From Hypomyces perniciosus (taxonomy: Eukaryota > Ascomycota > Sordariomycetes > Hypocreales > Hypocreaceae): a stretch of DNA of 64,000 bases. Both the position numbers and the translations under genes were made by a program. Under the pieces are notes generated by a model. The model searched no databases. It had not been told where the DNA came from and saw only the letters and a list, made by a program, of their open reading frames with translations. The stretch covers positions 248,001 through 312,000 of the forward strand of contig SPDT01000005.1 of NCBI GenBank assembly GCA_008477525.1, written 5' to 3'. Below, piece by piece: positions 45,152 through 57,939 of the stretch. Numbering within the stretch: the stretch's first letter is position 1; each line of letters starts with the position of its first letter.

Positions 45152-45673
45152 GGGTAGATCCTATGGATATGGGGGTTAACTGCAGTTGCAGTTTCATGGA
45201 GAGGTGACGAAGCAGGCTCTAAGGGTTGGTGGAAGAAGCAGAGCTATTGCAACTGTGTACAATTATCATTATTTAGTTTTCTTGTTCTGTCCTGGTGACC
45301 TTCATGGTTTATCCATTGTGCTAAGATCACCAGGCCCTTAAGCCTCATTAGGAAGCACTAAATTATTATAAAGAGTCCGTCTTTCAATCCGATTCGCTGA
45401 GCTGTGTCAGATCCCAGGAAGTTGTAACCAGCACGTTGGCAAGTGCTTGCCCGGACGCGGGGAAGTGGAGAAGCGGGGAAAGGGAGTGGCAGTAAGGGAG
45501 TGTATTTAAAAAGAGCTGTTGCTTCTCTATCCCCCCCTTGTAGGAGCTGACCCAACACATTCACTCACCTTGAGTCTCCATAGCTGACGAATGCTATGGA
45601 GCAGCTGACAGCGAACGCGGTTCCCTGATCAGTCAGAATACAATCCTTTCCTCACCAGCCCGCAGCCTAGGAG
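45152..45673. other. Spacer and promoter of the Zn2Cys6 gene
   Basis: 522 bp between the secreted-protein stop and the regulator start. It is pyrimidine- and AT-rich without a visible gene. Confidence 0.45.
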
Positions 45674-47724
45674 ATGACCATGTTTGCCCGAGTTTCCAAG
45701 CGACGAGAGGCTGTGGATTGCTTCAACTGCTCCTCCTCACACCGGCCCTGCGACAGGACTCGACACCGTTGCGGCACGTGCTCTCAGAACTCTGAGTTGT
45801 GTCAGGGATACCCTCGAGAGCTTCAGTGGCTCACCGGCGTCACCTCTCGGGGGAAGCGGAAGGGCCTGCCTGTCGGTTTCAGCGCTTCCAGTGGAGAATG
45901 GGAATCCGCTGCCGAACCCAATAAAACCTACACATACAAGAAAGGAAGACCGCGGAAAGAGCGTAGACAGGAACCGAAGAGCCCAAAGATACGAACAGAT
46001 CAAGGGATGACTTCTCAACAATCTCCACCTGCCACAGGAAGCGGCCAAGGGAAATACCATCTGAGCGTCACCGGAAGCGAAGGATCTCCTGCGTCTACCG
46101 AGCTTACTCAAAGCCCTGGATCAACAACTGCAGACGTCCTCGATCCTCAACCCTTCATTTTCGAAAGTCTAGACACCATTATTGATCACTTTGACCCCTC
46201 GCCCGTCCAACGTTTCTGTGGCGACAATGATGCATTGCCCTTGCTAACACTGCAACCTGAGTCCATGTGGCAAGATGGTAATGGTGCATCGCTTGTCTTA
46301 ACCATGAATTTTGCCACCAGCTGCAACCCTATATCCCCTACTATACCATCGATGCCAATACTGGGCTATTCAGAATTATTCACATTATGTACGTGATCAA
46401 TATTCTCCGTTGACTGATTTGGCTGACAGTTTAATATCCAAGATGATACCGAGCTTTGTACAGTTCCATTAACTTTTGACTTCTATGCGAATCCATTTCG
46501 TTGCAGGGGAGGCTTATCGCAAGATTCAAAATACCTTGAATATGCTCTACTCGCATTCTCAATGCAGCACGTCAGTCGGATGAATGACGCTCCCCAGGAG
46601 CAGCCACTTGCGCAGCAGATAACGGCATACCGACATTCTGCAGCGGCGTTGTGTGCCATGGCTCTGCTGGCAGCACCAGGGAAATCTGAGAGTGTTGTTG
46701 ATACCATACTCGTTCTGTTTGCTCTAGATGTGAGTGTGCTCCATGAGGTCTGACCTGCTAGGTAGTTCACAGTCTTCTAACGCTGCTCGATGGATTTATA
46801 GACCCTCATGTCTGCTATCGGGCCGTGGAATACGCGCCTGTTAGATGCTTACCACAAGATCGAATCCATTGGAGGCATGGGCGCTGTAAAATCCTCATCT
46901 CGTTTCCGGGCACAGCTTGCGATGTTCATTTGGTTAGTACACTGACCACTCATTCGTTAGAAACATTGCAGGGCTGACGTGCAATCCACAGGTGGGACTG
47001 TAGCATCGCTTTATTGGCTCGCTCAGAGTCTGTTTTCCCATCATCATACTACGAATTCGTTGTTTCTTCCGAAAACGATGCATCCTGGAACATTTTTACG
47101 CTATCCGGGGTGCCAAAAGAGTTGTTCCAGTATTGCAGAGAATTGGTCCAACTGGCCAGCGAAAAGGAGCAGGTATCCAAAATGAGATACGCAAGCTTCG
47201 ATGTCCAGCGAGTGCTTCAGCTCGAACGATGCATTCACGAGTATACCGAAGGAGAGCTCAGCCCTCAGGACATGGCAGGCAACGAAGAAGTTGTTCAAAA
47301 CTGGCATGATTACTGCAACGCTAGCAATGCCTGGAAGTACGCACTCTTGTTGTACATCTCCCGGGTTCTCAAGTGGGACGGCATTAGCGATGCTCGACTG
47401 CATGTGCCTGAAATCACTTCGCTGTCGAGGCTGTTGTTGGATAGCGTACGGTGCTGCAGACCGGAGTCGACACTGCAGAAACAGCTCCTATTTCCGATCT
47501 TTTTGGCTGGCTCTGAGTCGTTTGACGCATATTCGAGGAAATTTGTGAAGGAATACTGCGAGGAATGGTACCGAAAGTGCAGGTATAGCATGTTCAGGGA
47601 GGCATCAATCCTCCTGCAGGACATCTGGGCACAGAGAGACCTTGACAGGAATGATTTCACAGTCTGGTGGGGGAGCGTAATAGGCAGCAGGAAACCGAAT
47701 GCCCCAGAATTTCTGTTTGGATGA
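45674..47724 (+). CDS. Zn2Cys6 transcription factor with fungal-specific C-terminal domain
   Basis: Exons 45674-46388, 46443-46729, 46802-46932 and 46992-47724 give 621 aa in frame. The zinc cluster is canonical: C16-x2-C19-x6-C26-x6-C33-x2-C36-x6-C43, followed by a basic region (GKRKGLP, and KKGRPRKERRQ, AT-hook-like). After a Ser/Thr/Pro-rich linker the C-terminal half has the helical pattern of the Fungal_trans_2 type (YLEYALLAFSMQHVSRMND, then LLDAYHKIESIGGMGA, then WDCSIALLARSESVFP). Such proteins bind CGG-like half-sites and usually control neighbouring metabolic genes. The stop is 175 bp from the stop of the interrupted permease, and GMC oxidoreductase and ALDH genes lie beyond; it may regulate that set (inference). 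ATG 45680 is an alternative start. Confidence 0.9.
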
Positions 47725-48446
47725 ATGTTGTATGTTGTCAATGTTTTGTTGAAGTAAGTCAACAAGTTCACGTATTCTGTTCGCTTTAAAAAGCAGGATG
47801 CACAGCACAGTGATGCATATCTGTAATCCGAGAACGCAAGGTATTGAACAAATAGCCTGATGAAAACTAGAATGAGGAATGTAACTTATGACTCCATGAC
47901 TACTGCGATGAGCCATTGCTTTTCTTCTCCTCCGCCCTTGCCCACGATCCATCATCCACACCCTCAATGTCAACACCAGCAATCTCTGTATCCAGAGCAG
48001 CCATTCGTCTGGCATTCATCAACTCAACGTTGACATGAGGCCCAGTAAATACCCCTCTTTTGGTAGTAAACCATAGGATTACCACGAAAGATACCAAGCC
48101 CACACAGACCACCGACACGTAACTCATGTTCTCAACCGTTACAGGCTTCAACACTGGGAAACAATAGATTATGTCTAAGAAGACAACCCAGGCAATGGAG
48201 ATGACATTGACGGCTGTGCCAAACTTTCCAAGGTTGAAGAAGCGATTCGGTAGGATCCGATCACGACCTCGATAGAGCAGAATGGCCTGTGGAATAACAC
48301 ACGAGGTTTGAAGAAACATGATGGCGGCGTTGACCATTGCAGAGAACGCCGTGGTTGAACCCAAGAAAATTAGTCCATAGAGGGTGACGCAGGTTCCAGT
48401 GAGGAGCATTGAGTTTGCGGGCATTTCAAAGGTTGGATGGACACGC

Positions 48447-48460
48447 ATCCAGAGATGAGA
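48447..48460. repeat. Target-site duplication, left copy
   Basis: ATCCAGAGATGAGA directly precedes the 5' end of the LINE. It is identical to the copy at 54375-54388; the first A is ambiguous with the poly-A tail, so the duplication is 13 or 14 bp. Confidence 0.95.
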
Positions 48461-48594
48461 CAGCTTCCCTCCTACATCTACAGGTACCCCTACCTTTGGG
48501 TGCCTACTCACAGTAAAAATCACCACCTCTTGACTAGCTACCAAGAAAACACCCTTAAATTCCCCCCTCGCCCTTCCTGGGCCCCTTGAGTAAG

Positions 48595-50182
48595 ATGGCA
48601 ACCGCCTCTATCCTCTCGGACGCCCAACCCAACCAAATCACTACTGCTGCCGGGCTGGCAACGAACCCCTAAGACCAGAGAGAGGCTACCCCAGCTTTCC
48701 CGGGCATCGCGAACCTGTTCGCACTGCCTATCACACCTAAAAAGCGCCCGATTAAAGAAGTCCGCTTTAGAAACGCTAAAGCCCTAAGAATCGACTTCGG
48801 CAACGAAACCCCTAAACCCGGCCCCAAGGGAACAGCCAGTCTATATAAACCCCTCGATGTATCTCTTTATAGCTGCCTGGCAGAGTAGTGCGTAGAAGAA
48901 GAGGAAATTAGGAATGCCTGCAGGGAAGTACTGCTAGGCACCTTTGAAGCTGTTGACGTCTACTTCGCTATACTTGAAGGGAAACATTACAGAGCCGCCG
49001 CTTTACAGATCGCAAAAGCTTTACAGAAATCTCTCGTTAACTTCACTATTACCCAGTATTATAACCTAGGGGGTATCTTAACCCCCGAGGAATCAGGCAC
49101 TGACGACGACAATGCCTAACGTCCTAAAGCCACAAGGAAGCAAGCCCCTATTAGCCCACGCAACCCCATAAGCCCTACCCTATCGGATAAGGACGGCCTG
49201 CTCCCACCTACTAGCAAGCTGGGCAAGGGCCTTACAGCATCCTATGCCGAGGCGGTCAAGCGAGGCACATAACCTATTAAAATCCCCCCCCCCCTCGCAA
49301 TAATTAAATAAAAGGAAAAGACAACGAAAAACATCAGAAACAACTCAAAGAAAACCCCTAATAAGGACGCTGGCTCTAGAGCCCCTAATGACAGGATCTT
49401 CCTCCAGGTCCCCCCAGACTATATCTGGAGAAAGAACACCGCCGTCAGGGCTAAGAGCAGCGTTATCAAGTTCTGCAGACTCGACTATACAGACATCACA
49501 TATATACAAGAGGTATATATAGGCTTTGCTATCTGAACTAAAGACTAAAATTCCCGCAATAAACTCCTTTTCTTTAAAGCAGAATTCGCTAAAGAAGGGA
49601 TAAAACTAGAGGAAGCGGAAAGTTAGCAAACTTTTATAGTGTAAGGAGTCCCCTGTTACTTTACCGACACTGAAGGGACTTACCCTACCGACCCCTTGGT
49701 TGCTACGGAAGCGTAACTCCGGGCTAAGTCTGGCGCCCCCCCTGCCAGATGTAAACCATTACAGTACGGGGAAGACATTAAATTCCTGAAACTGGATTAT
49801 CTCGTTTAGGGATAAGGTTAAACCTGGCTTTAGATTGTTCGGATACTCTGCCCCTGCGAAACGGCTGATCTTGAAGGCATAGATCACTTAGTGCGACTGC
49901 TGCCTGGGCTTCTACGATCCCAGGGCTTATAACTGCACGGAACGCTGCAAGAAGTGCGGCAGGTTATTGCACGGAGAGTGCACAAACCCCGAGCAGTGTG
50001 CCAACTGCAATAGACCTTACTTGTCTACAGCGCTAAACTGCGCGGCATATCCGAAACGCAAAGATGGCAGGATTGAACGGCCTACTAAAGACCAACTCCA
50101 GGCCATCCGGAAACTTAAGACGACCGAGTTTGTTAAGATATACCCGAACACCAGCATAAATAGACCTAGAGTAATCCTCTAA
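48595..50182 (+). pseudogene. LINE ORF1 (gag-like), stop-ridden
   Basis: From ATG 48595 (MATASILSDAQ) the frame passes many in-frame stops to a final TAA at 50180. A cysteine-rich tail near 49890-50060 (CDCCLGFYDPRAYNCTERC, then CKKCGRLLHGEC, then CANCNRPY) is the zinc-knuckle region of a LINE gag-like, RNA-binding protein. Because of the stops, no functional product is expected. Confidence 0.85.
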
Positions 50183-53100
50183 AGGATGACCTAGGATAAA
50201 GATACCTACACCCATACCCACTCTGCAGGAGCCGCGGGAGTAATATGGGACCTGTATACAGAGGGCACCCTTACCCTAGCCCTTTAAGGCCAGGATGAGA
50301 GGCCTGCCGCAAATAACGGCAAAGGCAAGTCAGTCCTTTCCGCCCTGGCAAGGAGCTCTTTCGCACCCCGACCTATAAGCCCCGCAAACCCCTATCTAAG
50401 CCAGACTCCCGCCCTATCGCGGCTAGTACTAGGAGTCTTAACGGAGTCCCCCATTTGCATCCTATCGGACGCCCTGTCCCCACCAGAATCGGCCATTTAA
50501 GTCGCTGACGACAACACTGATATAGACACTGAATAAGTAGCACGCCCCGGCGATCAAACTGCCGAAAACACGGCCTTTAAGTCCTGCAAGTAAATACAGG
50601 ATAAAGACTGGAATGCCACAATACCGCACTCTCCCTTATATAGGAGGGCGGCTTCGACATTATCCTAATACAGGAACTATAGGCAAAGTGGGACCGCACC
50701 TCCCTATACAGATAAATAAAAAACCACCTAGGGTATAAAACCTTTAACCCCTTAAGGAACTGGATATAAAACCCCCCTTCAGTTCTCATATATATTAGGA
50801 TCTCACCTAACCTACCAGCAACTCAACTACAACCAGTTGGACTTAAGGACCGTAACGTATGCTGGATATAGGTTTGCGACTACACTATCATTAACATCTA
50901 CTGCAGGGCGACAGAAACTATTACAATAGATATCCTCGAGAGGTAGGGGCGCCCCCCCTTAAGAACTATTATAGCAGGGGACTTTAATGCAATACACTAG
51001 ACCTAGCAACCCAGCGGCAGGACCAACACCGCGAGAAACCAGGTGGAAGAATAGGCAGAAGGAGCGGGTCTCTCTCCCTCTTTTATCGATACACCGACTA
51101 ACCGTTACGGCAATATAATCGACTTAGTCTTCACTAATACAGCCGCCTAGACAGTAGTAGACAGATAACTGGATACAGGGTCAGACTACTTTACACTCAT
51201 TACTACTCTGCCGGACCCGACAGCCCCGCTAACTATTAAAGGCAAGCTCTACATCCTGTTCGAATCCCTCCTAGACTTCAGCCAATTAATGTATAGCTAT
51301 AAATCCTGCCTGCTGGACCTAGACCCTAACAGTATTACATAAAAGGATTTGGACAGAGCGGCCTAGGCTTTACAAGACCTCTTTACTACCGCTATAATAA
51401 GGGCCGGCAAGAGAAGGCATCAAAACGGCCACAGCGCACCATAGTGGGACCACGACTGCAGAGAGGCATAAAGGGCAGTGACAGCGACCGCTAACGCATC
51501 TAAGGAAAGAGAAGCCGCTAAGAAGACCCTGCGCATAACCGTCTCATGAAAGAAAGCAGCCTACTTGGGCTCAATTATAACTGCGGCAGGACTGGGCAGA
51601 GGCATATTCCAGGTAGCTAAGTGGAGGAAGGCCACTAACCGGTTCTAACTACCACCCTTGGTAGACGGGGACCGTTAGGTTATAGACTTAACAGACAGAG
51701 CCACCCTCTTGCGGAGGATGGTCCTCGAACGCAGGGAAGCGTCCGAGGATATCGATGCCCCCTGGGACCACCCGGTCCGCCCCCTTAAGAATATCCCCTG
51801 GAATAAGGAACTGAGTAAGGAAGAAGTGATAAAAGCCACTACCAGAGCGGGGAACACTGCCCCCAGGGTAGACGGGATCTCGGTGAAAACTTCTTAAAAT
51901 GGCCTGGCCGGCGGTCGGCGACTTCGTATACAAGCTCTTTAAAAGATGCCTAAAGATCAGATACTACCCAGCCCCTTTCCAAAACGCCAAAGTAACCTCC
52001 ATACCTAAGCCAAATAAGGCGGACTACTCTAAGCATAAAGCTTAGCGGCCAATCTCACTCCTATTATATATAAGCAAGGGCCTAGAGAGGCTACTAGCGC
52101 AAAGGATCACAAGAGACACACTCAAGCATAGAGTGCTCCCGAGATAATACTTCAGAGCTCTGCTAAAGAGGAGCGCCACAGACCTCCTCGCCTGCCTTAT
52201 TTACAATATAAAACTAGCACTCTCTAAGGGAAAGGAGGTATCGATCTTTACCCTCGATATTTCAGGAGCTTTTAATATTGTAATAAAGAACTGCATAACC
52301 CTCCGACTCAGGGAACAGGGATAGCCAGACTAGCTTACTAAATGGGTAGAGTCTTTCCTGAGCGACTGTATAGTCTCTGTCCAGAAAGGGGACAGCACTA
52401 CCCTTCCCCACAGCGAACTCAAGTGCGGAACTCCCTAAGGATCCCCCTTCTCACTAATTTTATTTATACTGTATATTGCCCCGCTCCTGGAAATAGGATA
52501 GGCCAGCAATAAACGCTTTGGCTATACAGATAACATCGCCTTCCTAGCCACAGGCCCTTACACGGGCTACACTTCAGTAATGCTATAAAATAAGCTGGAC
52601 TAGGCGGTCTAGTAAGGTTAAGAAAACGCAATCTCTTTCGCTCTAGATAAAGCTAAACTCCTCCACTTTTATAAAAGACGCAGACCTAATCCTTAACACC
52701 TAGTGATACTGGAAGGAAGACAGGTTAACCCCGAAGAATATATAAAATGGCTTAGCGTTATTCTCGACCCTAAGCTATCGTTTAAAAAATACATAAAGAC
52801 CTAGGCGGGCAAGGCCTTAAAGACGGCCAACTTCTTAAAGAGCCTTAATAAGACCTGAAAAGGCTCCCCCCCTAATGCAGTGGCTATGGCGGCCAAGGCC
52901 TGCGTACTACCAGTCGCCCTGTATGGCATGGAGGTGTGGTGGCCTGGCTTGGAGAGAGAATCCAGGAATAACCCTGGCAGGATAGTGAGCACAGGCGTCA
53001 ATAACCTCGCAGCAAAACTAGATAAAGCCTTTAAAACTGCAGCCCGCGCTGTCTTACCGGTCTAGAAGACTACCCCTGTCCTGGTGCTTTACAGAGAGTC

Positions 53101-54236
53101 CGGTATCCCGCCTGCATTTATGGTTCTTGCCTAGGCGAGACTGAGAAATGCCGCCTAACTTGCAAGTCTAGACCGCTCTTATCCACTGACCGATAGGATT
53201 GACAGACTGAACGTCCAGCTCCCTGCGACTCGCCTACAGAGGACAGCCAGACTTGTCGGCAGGTCTATCCGACCTACCCTCTTCACCTATAAACCCCATT
53301 TCATCAGAGCCGGCCCGAGCTTTGAAACACTTGGGAAGGAGGTGGCCATATAGAAGCACCTTAAACTAATAGACTTGCTGCCAGCCTTAACGGCAGTGGC
53401 TTACTTAGATAGCTCCTAACTTGACGGGAAGACTGGATGGGGAGCAGCAGTGTACTATAAAGCTAAAGTCTATAAAGATTGCGGGCCACTCGCTAATGCA
53501 GAGGTCTATGACGCAGAAGCTGTAGGAGCTGCTAGAGCGATTAGAATAGTAGCCGGACTCGCAAGGAACAACCCCAGAATTAACGAAATACACGTCTTTT
53601 TTGACAATACGTTAGTGGTCAGAGGCCTGCTAGGCGAAGCCCTAACCTCGTTACAAGAAGAGTTTATGCGGTTCCAATGCACAGCAGAAGAGATATACCC
53701 CTGCAAGGTGTTTATTTCCTAGGTGCCAGGCCATAAAGATATACGAGGCAATGAAACGGCGGATGAACTAGCGAAGGAAGGGACAGCCCTTAACCTCCCC
53801 CCGCAAAGCTGGAGCACTTTAGCATACATTAAGCGCTGGGCAAAAGCGGAAAGAAGAACCCTCTAGGAGAAATACTGGGAGGTAAACGCCCCGGAAAGCT
53901 ATTAACCGTGGGACCTAGGAGCACCGCCGAATCCCCTGGAACTAAAACTCCCCCGACCTATCTTATATAGGCTGCTGGCAGAAAGGTCTAGTTACGGAGA
54001 CTTCTAAAGCTACTATGACCGTTTTGGCCACGATACGTAATCCTATTGCAGATGCAGCTCCCCCAAAGAGCCGGGGCACTTTGCCGAATACTGCATGACG
54101 AGGAGCTTCCTCCCTGAAACACTGAGAGGCGAGAGACCAGTCACATACCTACTAGGACCCAAGGGGAGCGAGGCTTTCCAGAAGCTGGTAGAGGAGGTGA
54201 ACCTATACGGCCCCCCTCTGCAAGATATAGACTGAG
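50183..54236 (+). pseudogene. LINE ORF2 (endonuclease, RT, RNase H), stop-ridden
   Basis: Recognisable parts in order: an apurinic-type endonuclease with IIAGDFNAIH near 50975 and IIDLVFTNT near 51117; reverse transcriptase with IFTLDISGAFN near 52250, LKCGTP and GSPFSLILF near 52425, and YTDNIAF at 52523, where the catalytic pair is usually DD; RNase H from about 53400 (GWGAAVYYKAK, NAEVYDAEAVGAARA, and VPGHKDIRGNETADELA near 53730); and a C-terminal CRCSS..HFAEYC knuckle near 54050. Stops interrupt throughout, so it is dead as read. The exact start of the frame is not certain. Confidence 0.85.
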
Positions 54237-54374
54237 AATACACTAAAACTTTCCTTTGTCTAGCGAAACGTAGCGAACAGGGTCTAGCCCCCTGGCTCCT
54301 ACCGACCTGTTGCCCAAACGAGGCTGCTGTACCTAGATACAGAGTGGTCGTAAATAGTAATAAAAAAAAAAAAA

Positions 54375-54388
54375 ATCCAGAGATGAGA
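54375..54388. repeat. Target-site duplication, right copy
   Basis: ATCCAGAGATGAGA follows the poly-A tail and leads straight back into permease coding sequence. It matches the left copy without mismatch. Confidence 0.95.
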
Positions 54389-55581
54389 GAACGGCAAGGC
54401 TCCGTCGCGAGATACAGCCCACAGTGTTCGAGAAGAAGTTGTGCCTATCTTTCATCAGTCTTCACAATCCATCTGGCGGACTTGTAATAACTTACCAACA
54501 GCTACCAAGCAGCCAAACATACAAAAGGCGAAAAACGCGAGCAAGACAGAGGCAGCGACATACGAGCCCGTTGCCTGGTAATAGATTTCGAGCAAAGGCA
54601 GACCTGTGGGTGTATCAAGAACAGCTGCGAGTTCCGTAATAGAGTATGTCAACGACGTGACGAATGGGAACGCCGTAAGTAGTCCCATGATCAAGGGGTA
54701 CATGATGACCTTGGGGACGTTTTTGGAGGGATTTGGGATCTCTTCGCACAGATGGGCTCCGCAGTCGCTACCTAGGAATCCGTAGACGGCGTTACTGATT
54801 GCGAGGATAAACGCAAAACCATTGCTGTCCCACCCAGTCTGAGTGTCAATTCCAGTGAAAATGAACGACGCTGGTGCATGGTTTTGTCGACCCAAGACAA
54901 ATAGTGTGATCATGGTAGCCCCGAGTGTCCCGACAGATAGCAGAAAGATCAGCTTATTATAGAGCGGCAGCAATTTGGAGCCGAAAATGTTCAATCCTGC
55001 GGCTAGCCAAACAAGGCCAACATAGACCAAATATAGTTGCCAATTCTGTATTTCGAGTTCGGGGTACCAGACAGCGACGATTGTCATGACCATGGACGAA
55101 ACGAAGTTGGCCACAGAGCCTGATGCCAACCACCAGCCGATGATGCTCATCCATGCATTCCTAAAGACATAATTGTCAGAGGCTTCATTTTCTTCAATAG
55201 CATAATCTCCCAGAAGGTTAGGACTCACAAAAAAGATGCAAATGGTTTGTACTTATCACTGGCCACCATGAATGACCAGTAATACTGAGCTCCAGCAACA
55301 GGATACGCAGAGGCTAATTCTGCCATTCCAGCAGATACTACCAGGGTCATGAGCCCGGCCACTGGAAGAGCCCACAATGCTCCAGCAGCCGAAGCCGAAG
55401 CCTCAGTTATTCCAATGCCGATCCCGGCTCCAGTTCCGAGCCAGGTGCAGGTCAAAGTAAAGGAGAGGGCCCCGAGAGACCAGATGGAGAACTGGCGGGG
55501 CATGGCTTGGCTGTAGCCAGCAGCCTCGAGCTCGAGATCATCGAGTCTCGATCTGTCGACAGAATTGTTTCGCGTCATCAT

Positions 55582-57939
55582 GGGCAAAGCATCTAGTGGT
55601 AGACGGTATGATACTTCAGAAGGAATGGGTCGTGTAAGTCGACAGACGACGACGGTATTTGAAGTCGATTATAGAGGCGCGAGCTCGCAAGCTGCTCGCA
55701 AGCTTGTGGCACAACACCAAGCCCCCAACCTCTCCATCCGGCTATCCAGCAAGGCTACGATCCCGTGACTATTGGCTCTTCGAATGCCAATGTTTGACAA
55801 CCAACAAGCAATAGCCCGAGGTGGAGATTGAACTCCGCATTTGCTAAGGAGACTCCCCATGGGGAAGGCAGAAATAGAGTTGTCTCATTAACGCCTTCAG
55901 GTAAGCCTCGCACGCTGTGTTCCGAGCCCCGATTCCCGATTTGCCTATTTGGGTAAATAATGCTGTCTAGACTCGGTCTAGTGTCTAGATGTTCGCCGTT
56001 TGCCTCTTTGGGTGAATGAAACAGGCAGTGCAAGGGCTTTGCCTCGTCCCGGTGTGTTGGATTGGTTGACTTCTATCTAATGTCTCCGTCATAGACTATG
56101 CATCTTGCAAGGTCCAACAAGCCTGTATTTATGTACCGAGCACTTTCATCTATGCTGTGACGATGTGATGAATTACCGTCAACATTTTCATGGTTGGCCA
56201 TGGCTAGGAGTCGTTGAGGACTCTACTCCGTATTATCTACATGGAACGGAATCGATCAGACATGAAAATGAGACTTTCAGGCGGTCTGAAAGGGCGGATC
56301 TAGAACCCCCTTAGGTAGAGCTGTGCTACCAATATTTGTTGGTTGCAGTCCAGCCACTGTTGGCTGAACTCGCGCCAAGCTTGCCTAACAGCGTACCAAG
56401 TGTTCAGGCTTGAAAAGCCAGCACAACAGGTTTGTTTAGATTTCCCACCGGACTGCATCGTTTCCTCACTTTCCATTACATGGTGAACCCAAGAGAGGAA
56501 CCTATTCGACCAGTTCTAGGGCCACGTGAGGGGGAATTGGGGCTATATATAGGGATATTGATGGATTCGAGCAGGTTAAGCAGGAAGTTGACCTTGAGGT
56601 GGAAAATGGTTATGTGGCCAGGTGGTTTCTTTTCTTTTTTCACAATACCTGCCAGGAACTGGAGTAGTTCAGGCTCGGTGTGTTCAATTAGGGAGGAAGT
56701 ATCCCTTATTTACTTGCGCGACACGTAATCTAAGCAAGACCACTAAATTATTCTATATTCTCGCTCGTCATGGATTATTTGGCATTTCAAATCTCTCTAA
56801 TCAATGTCTGATCAAGTGGACATGGATCTGTTCGATTCTACTTCATACTGTCGAGATAGTTTGACCAGACCAGCCACCGCAGCCACAATCGCCAGCTCCC
56901 TTGCTGCTTCCAGCTCCAACTGCTGAAGAAAGACCCCTTACTCCTTGTAAGCTTGAGTTCCTTTCATGCCTGTTCTGAGGTGCAGCATATCTAACTCCTT
57001 ATCCATTTATAGGTGAGGTACTGCAAACTTGGAGGATGAGAGGGCTTTTGCAGTTGTTGAATTATGCATTTTCTGTTATTATGTAAATGCAAGCATGGCC
57101 CGCGGAGTACAATAGACGGGTAATCTGGTACAGACTTCACGGTGGGTGCCAGACAAGACGGAGCGATTGTGTTAACGGAAATTCTTGATGTTCAAGAAGA
57201 TTATGCCATTTCAGTACTTCCAGAAAATACTTAGCCTTTCGCAACCCATTATGGGGGAGGAGAAGTTCATGTCATAAACAATGCTATCTATAATATATTC
57301 CAGCCATCTCAGGTCTAGGGGTCACATAATAAAACACGTACCTTGACTATAACTTTGAGCCTAAGATTTCAACACCACCATTTTCACATACCGCCTTGCA
57401 GTATAATCGGCTACGTAACCCGTTATTTAAGTTTAAATGGTGTTTTTAAGGCTGGTTCGGCTGGTTAGATACCGGACCTACTCGTAGTTCTTGGCTGGCT
57501 GGTTGGCTCTCATGGGCCATAGCTTCGTGCAGCTCAAGGGAGCTCTCCATAGTGATCTTGAACTCGCCACATAATACCTTGTAGAGCTGGGTCCTTCGAT
57601 GCCTATTGCAGTAATCCCCTATCACCCTGGTACAATCCATCATGAAGGGTCTAGACTCCCCAACAGCTGCACGGATTTGTAGATGTACACTGTTTCATAC
57701 AGGAGCAATGTGCGACAACATCAGCATACCTAAATTTTGTACATATCTTTAGCGACATCGACTCCAAATGAAGAGTTTAATGCTGTGTAGTCCTCTACAG
57801 GTGTCTCTGCATAAGAATTGGCTGAAACAATTCATCAAGAGACAAACTACACCACACGACGACAGCTCAACCTACCACTGTTCCAAATAGTGTATTGCCA
57901 ATGCAGTAAAATACCATCTTCTTTCCACAGTCACCTCTC
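55582..57939. other. 2.4-kb region without a supported gene
   Basis: The left part is the permease promoter. It contains one TACTCCGTA (56224-56232) and two imperfect copies of TTTGCCT.TTTGGGTRAAT (near 55938 and 55998). Short open frames, including one of 65 codons at 57446-57643 on the minus strand, show no family features. Confidence 0.5.

Larger units (their letters stand above)
48461..54374 (+). mobile_element. Tad/I-like non-LTR retrotransposon (LINE), RIP-like degraded
   Basis: A 5.9-kb insert on the plus strand, ending in a run of 13-14 A after AGTAAT and flanked by a 13-14 bp duplication, without terminal repeats: the structure left by target-primed reverse transcription. Two coding regions can be traced: ORF1 with cysteine zinc knuckles, and ORF2 with endonuclease, reverse transcriptase and RNase H, the order seen in the Tad and I groups. 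Both are cut by many TAG and TAA codons, mostly where Gln or Trp is expected. The element sits inside the third exon of a permease gene. The left end carries a 134-bp stretch before the ORF1 ATG and looks close to full length. Confidence 0.95.
47900..55581 (-). pseudogene. APC-family permease interrupted by a LINE
   Basis: Exons 55581-55229, 55160-54496 and 54444-54375 lead into the insertion point; coding resumes at 48446 and ends at 47900. Counting one copy of the target duplication, the pieces sum to 1635 nt, exactly 545 codons (544 aa), with no stop or frame break. The protein has the usual twelve-helix pattern of amino-acid/choline/GABA permeases: FSIWSLGALSFTLTCTWLG, GMAELASAYPVAGAQYYW, FLGSDCGAHLCEEIPNPSKN, and VSRDGALPFSHLW just before the break; after it MRVHPTFEMPANSMLL and TAFSAMVNAAIMFLQTSCVI. 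The break falls in the long loop before TM8-9, removing about the last third, so transport is very likely lost. The substrate is unknown; choline- or GABA-type is a guess. Confidence 0.92.

Noticed and set aside
48595..54236. Reassigned stop codons (TAG/TAA read as Gln) in the LINE.
   Set aside because: Host genes use TAG and TAA as normal stops, Trp positions are also hit, and the catalytic RT box is altered; mutation explains it better.
54444..54450. Frame break in the permease just before the LINE.
   Set aside because: It vanished when the acceptor at 54445 was used: exon 3 then reads on through SRTLWAVSRDGALPFSHLW.
57446..57643. 65-codon minus-strand frame.
   Set aside because: No family features, and no splice partners or start context.
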